DNA from: Desulfurococcales archaeon
Lineage (GTDB): Archaea; Thermoproteota; Thermoprotei_A; Sulfolobales; Desulfurococcaceae
DNA length: 11,943 nucleotides
Direction of reading: 5' to 3'
NCBI GenBank assembly: GCA_026985375.1
Contig: JALSQP010000080.1
Location: 1 to 11,943, forward strand
Made by a program: the position numbers and the translations under genes. The stretch's first letter is position 1; every line of letters begins with the position of its first letter. Below the pieces are notes generated by a model. It was not told the DNA's origin. It saw only the letters and a program-made list of their open reading frames with translations, and did no database searches. Positions 7,137 to 11,943 of this stretch are shown one piece after another.

Positions 7137-7892
7137 ATGGTTAGTGGCGAGTTACTGCAGTTCATGTCTCGAAGCATTAGCGGCGACATGATATATACTT
7201 CGGCAACCCCGAATATCCAGCTAGGAGGCTTCCATCCCTCCAGGGAAACTATTCCTTTAAGCCTCGTCCATCCTAAAAATGCTGAGCTAGACTGCGCACT
7301 CCTTGAGATAGGAGTTATTGTTCCGAGGCCGCATGTTCACTGGAGGGTAAAGGTTAACGGTATATCTGTTACGAAGGAATTCAAACCACATGTAACGGCT
7401 CAGCTCAAAACAGGTTTGTTTGCAAAACTGGTTTATGATATAACCAGCATCCTGAAGACCCCGGAGGGCCTTCGGAGAAGGAGAGTCAATGTAACCTTTA
7501 AACAAGATGGCGGCGAACACATAGTAATCGATCACATAGGGATACTGGCTCTATACAAAAGCGACGAAGCATACACGGACATCCTATACCTTAGCGGGGC
7601 ACTAAGCATAGAGCCCGGAGAAGAATATTCCTCCGAACTAAGATATCCTGGATCAACAGGTGTTTTCAGGAGCACGGTCTTCCTGCCAAATAAATATGCT
7701 AGGGGCTCTATCGTGATTGATGACAGGCTCTCAATACCCCTCGAAGGATTCCAAGGTTATGACGAGGTAGTATCTCAACTAGACGACATAAGTCCCGGAG
7801 TCCATGTCAAGATAATTCATGAATCAGTATTTTCCCAAAGAAATGAGAGTTTCAAACATATTGGTATACAATACAAGATACAAGCCCACTAA
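7137..7892 (+). CDS. Beta-rich protein of unknown function (upstream half of a probable frameshifted gene)
   Basis: A 251-residue reading frame starting at an ATG with AGGTGG six bases upstream. No signal peptide or membrane helix is visible, so it is probably cytoplasmic. The sequence alternates short beta-strand-like segments (CALLEIGVIV, HWRVKVNGISV, HIVIDHIGILALY, GSIVIDDRLSIPL) with turns rich in Gly and Pro, suggesting one or two beta-sandwich domains. I do not recognise the family. Its last 20 residues (after F232) look unlike the rest and end in QYKIQAH, while the +1 frame over the same bases continues naturally into the next reading frame. Reading TTT at 7830-7832, skipping one base and continuing with CCC at 7834 gives a 348-residue protein. 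So this frame probably contributes residues 1-232 of one protein rather than being complete. Confidence 0.7.
   Translation: MVSGELLQFMSRSISGDMIYTSATPNIQLGGFHPSRETIPLSLVHPKNAELDCALLEIGVIVPRPHVHWRVKVNGISVTKEFKPHVTAQLKTGLFAKLVYDITSILKTPEGLRRRRVNVTFKQDGGEHIVIDHIGILALYKSDEAYTDILYLSGALSIEPGEEYSSELRYPGSTGVFRSTVFLPNKYARGSIVIDDRLSIPLEGFQGYDEVVSQLDDISPGVHVKIIHESVFSQRNESFKHIGIQYKIQAH
7830..7839 (+). other. Candidate +1 slip site or frameshift point (TTTTCCCAAA)
   Basis: The run TTTTCCCAAA lies in the only region (7816-7889) where the upstream frame and the downstream +1 frame are both open. A Phe-tRNA on TTT (7830-7832) could re-pair on TTT at 7831-7833, giving HESVF followed by PKEMRVSN. A one-base T deletion, or one extra T in the read, would have the same effect. 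Which of these applies cannot be told from the sequence. Confidence 0.4.
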
Positions 7893-8184
7893 GCTAGAGC
7901 TCGTCGATGTAGCCTATGATAAGAAGGGGGCTGAGGATGTGGATTTCATCATTAAGCTTGCGAACACTGGAGAGACAAGACCTGATATGAACATGATTGT
8001 AATAATGTATTTAGGGAATGTTGTAGCTAGAAAGATCTTCCAGCCAATTGAGCCTGGTCAAGAACGTAAACTAAGAATATCAACTAAGCTTCCGAAAGGC
8101 GAATACGATATTGTTGTTCGCACCATATGGAGAAAATTATCAAAGACATGGTTCAAGGATCGGAAACTCCGCATAAAGATCTGA
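7843..8184 (+). CDS. Ig-like/CARDB-like beta domain, probable downstream half of the 7137 gene
   Basis: This frame is open from 7816 to a stop at 8182-8184. As a separate gene it could begin at ATG 7843 (113 residues) or ATG 7819 (121 residues), but neither has a clear ribosome site. The sequence, with strands such as KLELVDVAYD, VDFIIKLANTGE and MNMIVIMYLGNVVARKIF, then EPGQERKLRI and GEYDIVVRTIWR, resembles a single immunoglobulin-like domain of the CARDB/NEW3 kind. Such domains commonly end multi-domain proteins, and the ANTG turn followed by a strand and an EPG turn is typical. The domain-level call is by pattern only. The phase is +1 relative to 7137-7892, with a 50-base overlap from ATG 7843. 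I regard it as the C-terminal domain of the same protein, either through recoding or because the gene carries a one-base shift. Confidence 0.65.
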   Translation: MRVSNILVYNTRYKPTKLELVDVAYDKKGAEDVDFIIKLANTGETRPDMNMIVIMYLGNVVARKIFQPIEPGQERKLRISTKLPKGEYDIVVRTIWRKLSKTWFKDRKLRIKI

Positions 8185-8196
8185 ACTAGTTTCAGA
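8180..8196. terminator. Inverted repeat spanning both convergent stop codons
   Basis: TCTGAA (8180-8185) and TTCAGA (8191-8196) form a perfect 6-base-pair inverted repeat with a 5-base loop. The plus-strand stop TGA (8182-8184) lies in one arm and the dtdA stop (TGA on the minus strand, 8192-8194) in the other. Both transcripts would end in the same small hairpin. Archaeal termination mostly depends on T runs, which are weak here, so this is a possible 3'-end or stability element rather than a proven terminator. Confidence 0.3.
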
Positions 8197-9016
8197 CATA
8201 GTGTATCTCCAAATTCTTACCATCCACATATCCTTCTATGAGGCTCCGATGCTCTCTTCTTGTGCCTTTCTTTTCAACAACAACGATCTCCGGCGAAGGA
8301 ACTGTTTTCTCTATCATCATGTCGAGGGTTTTGAATGACAAATATGGCAATGCATACTTAGCCATGATGTGGCCGTACGTATATCTTTGCTCGAGAGCCA
8401 GCCTAGTGTGTTTTCTAGGATAGTGTCCTCCGCCTATCCCAATCGCTACTCGTGTCTTTAGAGGCCCCTTCTCGAGGAATTCCACGACGGCTAGGCCAAC
8501 TACTTCATGGTTTGAGGCAAGGCTCCACTCATCCAACGAGCTACCGATCTCGATGAAGCATAGAGGCTTCGAAATCTCTGTTGGTCCATGATGCGTGGCC
8601 TCATAACTGACCTCATATTCCCTACACTTACCTTTTTCCTCACAATAATGTTTGAGGCTAAGCAATAATCTATGAGATGCCATCGAGAAAGCTGGTGCCA
8701 GTCTGCTTGGTTTACCGCCATATGGTGCTTCAGGCCCGTAATTCCCCGTATGGTGCACGGTGAAACTCTTAACTCGTTTAGCACTCGAGTGCCGCGAGAG
8801 TATAATGTATCCATCTACATAGCCTACCCGCTTATCCAGGAAGTCGAAGTAAATAGTGTCTTCACTAAACCCCACTAAGACGAAGCGTTTTTCCTCAAAA
8901 CATTCTTCCGCACCAGATATCTGCTCGGTACATTTCTCTAAACTATAGTAGTCCCTGATCCAGTATGCAATACCTTTCCCAGCTGGGTCTTTCAGACTAT
9001 ATATTAGACCATACAT
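8192..9016 (-). CDS. dtdA: D-aminoacyl-tRNA deacylase, archaeal type
   Basis: DtdA (PF04414, the GEK1-like family) hydrolyses D-amino acids wrongly attached to tRNA, a chiral proofreading step in the cytoplasm. Archaea and plants use this metal-dependent family in place of the bacterial Dtd. Numbering from the upstream GTG (9022), motifs are HHTGNYGPEAPYGG at 90-103, YEATHHGPTEISKP at 140-153, IEIGSS at 157-162 and GIGGGHYPRKHT at 195-206, with the conserved histidines that bind metal and water all present. The overall length of about 275 residues is normal. Two starts are possible: GTG at 9022, or ATG at 9016 two codons in; the ATG lies 8 bases after a GGTG ribosome-site match and is preferred. 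It is convergent with the preceding gene (7 bases between stops) and divergent from taw3. Confidence 0.95.
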   Translation of the reverse strand: MYGLIYSLKDPAGKGIAYWIRDYYSLEKCTEQISGAEECFEEKRFVLVGFSEDTIYFDFLDKRVGYVDGYIILSRHSSAKRVKSFTVHHTGNYGPEAPYGGKPSRLAPAFSMASHRLLLSLKHYCEEKGKCREYEVSYEATHHGPTEISKPLCFIEIGSSLDEWSLASNHEVVGLAVVEFLEKGPLKTRVAIGIGGGHYPRKHTRLALEQRYTYGHIMAKYALPYLSFKTLDMMIEKTVPSPEIVVVEKKGTRREHRSLIEGYVDGKNLEIHYV

Positions 9017-9115
9017 GTTCACAACACCATCAAGGCAATCATGTTATACTAGTGTAAGAATAGATTATGAAACAATGCTATTTAGGATATAGCGCTTGGA
9101 AAAAGAGGGATAACA
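9017..9115. promoter_or_regulatory. Divergent promoter region of dtdA and taw3
   Basis: This spacer of about 100 bases separates two divergent genes. On the minus strand AGTATAAC (RC of about 9045-9052) is a TATA-like box roughly 30 bases before the dtdA ATG. On the plus strand CTATTTAGG at about 9078-9086 is a weaker candidate for taw3. GAGGGA at 9105-9110 is the taw3 ribosome site, five bases before its ATG at 9116. Assigned by eye. Confidence 0.4.
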
Positions 9116-9811
9116 ATGTTTAAGATTAATGAAAGTATTTGGCGAAGACGTAAGATTGAGTTCTGGCAGAGGCTGTGGGAAGATCTCGAGATAGGGTATC
9201 TCGACGGAGATCTTATACCCATTCTCATACTATTCTATACAGATAGGAAAATACATACTCTAAGTAGCTGTAGTGGAAGAATAATCGTTGCTGATTCAAC
9301 GTTTCCATGGAGCAGGGAAGAGACGAGTATTGTATATAAGAAGCATTCCCCCATCAGCGTGGATGAGATAGAGGATATCTTAGGATATTCTCCGGTGAGG
9401 CGATTATGGCTTAATGTTACGGGCCCCATAATACATGTTTCTACCTCAGATATGAGTACTGCAGAGAAAGTCCTGATCATTGCGAGGAACTCGGGAATGA
9501 AGCACAGTGGCATCCTCTCCTTATCGGAGAACAAGGGAATAGTCCTCGAGCTTACAACAGGTGTTAAACTTACACATTTACTAAGAACTCCGGGTACGCT
9601 GGTTACCGATTTGTCTAAATTAGATAGGCTTATTGATATTGCAAACCAAGTACTATTGGAGGGCAAAAAGATCCTATGTAGACTATATGCGACTCTGAGG
9701 AAATGCATGCCATTCATACCCGACGATGAAATAATTGGCGACCTCAGAGGCCGCGGCTTGTCTTTGGAAAAACTATCTCCTCCAAATTATTGTCGAGAAC
9801 TCTTGTTATGA
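9116..9811 (+). CDS. taw3: tRNA wybutosine-synthesising protein Taw3 (TYW3 family methyltransferase)
   Basis: TYW3/Taw3 proteins (PF02676) are S-adenosylmethionine-dependent enzymes that methylate N4 of the tricyclic wyosine precursor at guanosine 37 of tRNA-Phe, stabilising codon reading. This 231-residue protein has the family signature SSCSGRI at 50-56, preceded by an acidic N-terminal segment (LDGDLIPIL) and followed by RLWLNVTGPIIHV at about 96-108 and GMKHSGI at 127-133. Length is normal. The start ATG has GAGGGA five bases upstream. The 3' end overlaps the 3' end of thiI on the other strand by 68 bases, so the two genes' C-terminal residues are encoded by the same DNA. Archaeal genomes often carry taw1 and taw2 as well; they are not in this window. 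Confidence 0.9.
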   Translation: MFKINESIWRRRKIEFWQRLWEDLEIGYLDGDLIPILILFYTDRKIHTLSSCSGRIIVADSTFPWSREETSIVYKKHSPISVDEIEDILGYSPVRRLWLNVTGPIIHVSTSDMSTAEKVLIIARNSGMKHSGILSLSENKGIVLELTTGVKLTHLLRTPGTLVTDLSKLDRLIDIANQVLLEGKKILCRLYATLRKCMPFIPDDEIIGDLRGRGLSLEKLSPPNYCRELLL

Positions 9812-10928
9812 TATGATCAATTCTTTCCAGCTCTTTTGAAAGAATGACCAGTTCTTTCTCCCCCATAGATATTGTTGGATGTGACGGCCTCAGATGGCAT
9901 TTTCCAACGTCAACATCTAGCTCGCTAAACCCCATTCTCCTACCCAGCTCGATTATCTCTAGCTTGTCCATGAAAGCAACGGGTCTGTACACCGGAATGG
10001 GTGAGAGCATAGTTAGGACGGACATATTATTTAGGGTTTGAGAGGCGACCTGCCCTATCGATTCACCCGTGACTATTCCACGGCAACCTATCTTTTGCGA
10101 TAATTTGAATGCGTATCTATACATTATTGCTTTGCAGGCAATGCACCTAATACCAGCGGGGATCTTAAGCTCTAGTAGAGGTTCTGATGCATTTCTAATG
10201 ATATATGCCTCCATATCATACCATGGTACCCACTTATATAATAGTTCTAACGAGCGGTAAGCCCTCATAATTGCTTTCTCTCCCCAGTATGGATATAAAT
10301 CAACAAATAATGGAATAATCTTGACGCCCCGCTTCATTGCTAAGACTGACGCTACTGCAGAATCTATACCGCCCGATACAAGCGATATGAGACACCCCTC
10401 TACCCCGTACGGCAACCCACCCGGGCCCGGTATTTCTTCAGTGTAGAGATATACTTTGCGCCGCCTTATCTCAACCTTGATCTCTATATCGGGCTTATCT
10501 AGATCTATCCTTAATCCCGTCCTATAAGCTACTTTATCGCTAAGCTCTTTAGCTAGGCCACGCGAGGATATTGGAGCATCGCCTCGTATGACCCTTACAG
10601 CAAAACTATCAATATCAAGGATAGAAGTGATCTCAATGATTGAATCAAGGATCTTTCTCGGAGAAAAATCTAACTGTATTGCCGGACTAAAACTTGAAAT
10701 CCCAAATATATGTCCGAGTATATCGAATAATTTATTGCAAGGTTTTGGATCGATAATTATTATCCTAGGTTCATAAGCAATTATTTCTGTATTGAAACCT
10801 TCACGGGCTAGTCTTTTCTCTATGCTTTCCACTAGTCTATTAAACATATATTTTCGCGACCATGAGCCCAGTCTTACCATATACTCGCCGGGCCTCACTA
10901 GCGTGGTGTTCCATAATTCGTCCAGCAT
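9744..10928 (-). CDS. thiI: tRNA 4-thiouridine synthetase ThiI (THUMP plus PP-loop, no rhodanese domain)
   Basis: ThiI adenylates U8 of tRNA and replaces its oxygen with sulfur. Numbering from the most upstream ATG (10946), the protein has an N-terminal ferredoxin-like region (about 1-75), a THUMP domain (about 75-170), the ThiI hallmark GPGGLPYGVEG at 174-184, a PP-loop SGGIDS at 191-196, and the C-terminal AANH part with CIAC at 268-271, IVTGESIGQVASQTLNN at 291-307 and CHLRPSHPT at 350-358. There is no rhodanese domain, as in many archaeal forms, so the sulfur donor differs from the E. coli pathway. Three in-frame ATGs exist (10946, 10940, 10928). The third is chosen because GGTGATGGTGG, a strong ribosome-site match, lies just before it and within the longer versions. 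That gives 394 residues. Its end overlaps taw3. Confidence 0.92.
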   Translation of the reverse strand: MLDELWNTTLVRPGEYMVRLGSWSRKYMFNRLVESIEKRLAREGFNTEIIAYEPRIIIIDPKPCNKLFDILGHIFGISSFSPAIQLDFSPRKILDSIIEITSILDIDSFAVRVIRGDAPISSRGLAKELSDKVAYRTGLRIDLDKPDIEIKVEIRRRKVYLYTEEIPGPGGLPYGVEGCLISLVSGGIDSAVASVLAMKRGVKIIPLFVDLYPYWGEKAIMRAYRSLELLYKWVPWYDMEAYIIRNASEPLLELKIPAGIRCIACKAIMYRYAFKLSQKIGCRGIVTGESIGQVASQTLNNMSVLTMLSPIPVYRPVAFMDKLEIIELGRRMGFSELDVDVGKCHLRPSHPTISMGEKELVILSKELERIDHIITRVLDNNLEEIVFPKTSRGL

Positions 10929-11007
10929 TATAACCACCATCACCATAGGTGTCGAGGGCAGGAGTTTTATTACTGTTCAATACTTCTTTTTGTTTAGGCG
11001 ATATTAT
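10929..11007. promoter_or_regulatory. Short divergent promoter region shared by thiI and the tRNA-binding protein gene
   Basis: Fewer than 80 bases separate the two divergent starts. One AT block, TTTTATTAC at 10965-10973, reads as a TATA-like box on the plus strand (35 bases before ATG 11008) and, as GTAATAAAA, on the minus strand (about 37 bases before the thiI ATG at 10928). The plus-strand gene has no clear ribosome site, which fits a very short leader. The thiI side has GGTGATGGTGG at about 10933-10943. Assigned by eye. Confidence 0.4.
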
Positions 11008-11352
11008 ATGTCAGACGAAACAAAATATGTGTCTTATGAAGAATTCATAAAAATAGATCTCAGGGTAGGCAAAGTTATCAGTGCAGAGAAGGTCAAGGGG
11101 AGCAAAAAACTGTTAAGACTAGTAGTTGATCTGGGAGAGCTCGGCAAGAGGCAGATCATTGCAGGTCTAGGCAAATGGTACAAGCCAGAATACTTTATTG
11201 GAAAGAATATCATCGTTGTTGCTAATCTACAACCAAAAAAGATCTTCGGACTAGAGAGCCAAGGAATGTTGCTAGCTGCCGATACCTCAGAAGGAGCACC
11301 TGTGCTCTTAACAACCGATAAACCAGTCAAACCAGGTGCCAGGGTTAGGTAA
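11008..11352 (+). CDS. tRNA-binding OB-fold protein (MetRS C-terminal domain / CsaA-like)
   Basis: A 114-residue free-standing copy of the EMAP-type tRNA-binding domain (PF01588). In many archaea this is the separate beta subunit of methionyl-tRNA synthetase; the related bacterial CsaA is a chaperone. Family motifs are IDLRVGKVISAEKVKGSKKL near residues 16-35, LGKRQIIAGL near 45-54, then YKPE, GKNIIVVANLQPKK and FGLESQGMLLAA near 80-91. These form the OB-fold that binds tRNA and dimerises. The frame is open upstream of 11008, back over the thiI start, but those residues lack family similarity and the family normally begins a few residues before the YEEF segment, so ATG 11008 is chosen. The gene is divergent from thiI and convergent with the acyl-CoA synthetase gene. 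The choice between MetRS-associated factor and general tRNA chaperone is open. Confidence 0.9.
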   Translation: MSDETKYVSYEEFIKIDLRVGKVISAEKVKGSKKLLRLVVDLGELGKRQIIAGLGKWYKPEYFIGKNIIVVANLQPKKIFGLESQGMLLAADTSEGAPVLLTTDKPVKPGARVR

Positions 11353-11400
11353 AAGTCTTTATTAGTTACAAACAAATCTTCTTTATTTCTCAATCTTTTT
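11353..11400. terminator. T-rich convergent 3' ends
   Basis: Thirty bases separate two convergent stops. Plus-strand transcription meets T-rich sequence that runs into the end of the neighbouring gene, ending in TTTTT at about 11396-11400. On the minus strand, TTTGTAACTAATAAAGACTT followed by TTT after the acyl-CoA synthetase stop offers a short T-rich tract. These are plausible archaeal oligo-T terminators; no hairpin was seen. Confidence 0.35.
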
Positions 11401-11943
11401 CCTATATCTCATGTATTTTATCATTGCTGCAAGACTAGCGACTGCTCTTTCTGGACTGGGATAAGCAGGTATACCATTCCTATTGAGTATCTTCATAGCT
11501 TCATACGTGTCATATCCTCCAACGAAACCGGCAACTATTGGTTTCTGCTTATCCTTATGCTTCTTCGCAACATCTATAATCGCTCTTGCTAGGTCCCTTG
11601 GGTCTAGGATTGCAGTCCTACAGTATAGAACAACTATATTATCAACCTCAGGACTCTCATAAGCGATTTCCAGTGCTTTGACATAGTTCTCAATGCCGGC
11701 CTGGCCCGTCAGGTCTACAGGATTCTTAGGGCTACCGAACCACGGCATAACCTTTCTTAGTTCTTCCTTTAACCTCTCACTAGGCACTATTAGCTCGACG
11801 CCATACTCCTCCGCTGCATCCGTTGCTAGGACTCCGACTCCTCCACCGTTAGTTATTATTATTGTTCTCTCCCCACGAGGTATCGGCTGCTCCGCAAATG
11901 CTCTTGCCCAGTCAAACATCTCCTCCACGGTCAGAGCTCTTAG
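11383..11943 (-). CDS. acdA: ADP-forming acetyl-CoA synthetase alpha subunit, C-terminal part (5' end beyond right edge)
   Basis: The frame is open to the right edge (the last codons read LRALTVEEMFDWARAFA), so the GTG at 11928 is internal and the gene is cut by the window; about 187 residues are seen of an expected 450-470. The visible part holds IITNGGGVGVLATDAAEEYG, WFGSPKNPVDLTGQ, a VVLYCR strand and the C-terminal YPSPERAVASLAAMIKY, all typical of the alpha subunit of archaeal NDP-forming acyl-CoA synthetases. The enzyme converts acetyl-CoA (or other acyl-CoA), ADP and phosphate to the acid, CoA and ATP, the main ATP-forming step in fermentative hyperthermophiles. The CoA-binding domain and the phospho-histidine region should lie outside the window. 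The protein ends at the usual alpha-subunit boundary, so it is not the fused alpha-beta type. Confidence 0.88.
   Translation of the reverse strand, partial: LRALTVEEMFDWARAFAEQPIPRGERTIIITNGGGVGVLATDAAEEYGVELIVPSERLKEELRKVMPWFGSPKNPVDLTGQAGIENYVKALEIAYESPEVDNIVVLYCRTAILDPRDLARAIIDVAKKHKDKQKPIVAGFVGGYDTYEAMKILNRNGIPAYPSPERAVASLAAMIKYMRYRKKIEK

Noticed and set aside
9235..9717. A 160-codon open frame antisense to taw3.
   Set aside because: It lies wholly within taw3, whose family motifs are clear, and the antisense protein has no recognisable motifs or ribosome site. It is a by-product of the codon use of the real gene.
10792..11007. An upstream extension of the tRNA-binding protein frame, adding about 72 residues.
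   Set aside because: The extension covers the thiI start and promoter region, reads as low-complexity Ser/Phe-rich sequence and is not part of the family, whose members begin near ATG 11008.
11383..11928. Treating GTG 11928 as the true start of a short 181-residue protein.
   Set aside because: The frame remains open to the window edge with family-like sequence (ALTVEEMFDWA), so the protein is a cut-off acyl-CoA synthetase alpha subunit.
1..11943. CRISPR arrays, insertion sequences, integrases and toxin-antitoxin pairs.
   Set aside because: No regularly spaced repeats, terminal inverted repeats, transposase or integrase motifs, or paired small toxin-like genes were seen on either strand.

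Overview
The window looks like a piece of chromosome from a hyperthermophilic crenarchaeon, most likely in the Desulfurococcales; that placement is an inference. It rests on archaeal genes (an archaeal-type D-aminoacyl-tRNA deacylase, Taw3, a rhodanese-less ThiI, a free-standing MetRS-type tRNA-binding protein and an ADP-forming acyl-CoA synthetase subunit), heavy use of AGA/AGG and ATA codons, GGAGG/GGTG ribosome sites, TATA-like boxes at short distances from starts, and a moderately AT-rich base composition. No tRNA, rRNA, CRISPR array, insertion sequence or integrase was seen.

Left edge (1-566, minus): the 5' part of a BtpA-family TIM-barrel gene, running out of the window. A 113-base divergent promoter region separates it from a tightly packed six-gene plus-strand operon (680-6991). 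In order this encodes a DUF4129 membrane protein, a DUF4350 membrane protein, a MoxR-type AAA+ ATPase, a DUF58 (VWA-like) membrane protein, a nine-helix membrane protein with a Tyr/Met-rich tail, and a small two-helix membrane protein. Genes overlap or lie within 3 bases of one another, so they are probably translated together. This is an archaeal form of the MoxR/DUF58 envelope-associated system: a cytoplasmic ATPase with up to five membrane partners, two of which have sizeable outside domains. Its job is unknown.

Middle (6992-8184): a GC-rich intergenic island (about 65 percent G+C) with two mutually exclusive hairpins, a candidate structured RNA. After it come two overlapping reading frames in different phases (7137-7892 and 7843-8184). 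They read much better as one 348-residue beta-rich protein joined by a +1 shift at a TTTTCCCAAA run.

Right part (8192-11352): four tRNA-related genes side by side: dtdA (minus), taw3 (plus), thiI (minus, overlapping taw3 tail to tail by 68 bases) and a tRNA-binding OB-fold protein (plus, sharing a short divergent promoter region with thiI). Together they cover tRNA proofreading, wyosine formation, 4-thiouridine formation and tRNA binding. The right edge (11383-11943, minus) holds the C-terminal part of the alpha subunit of an ADP-forming acetyl-CoA synthetase, an energy-yielding enzyme of peptide- and sugar-fermenting archaea.
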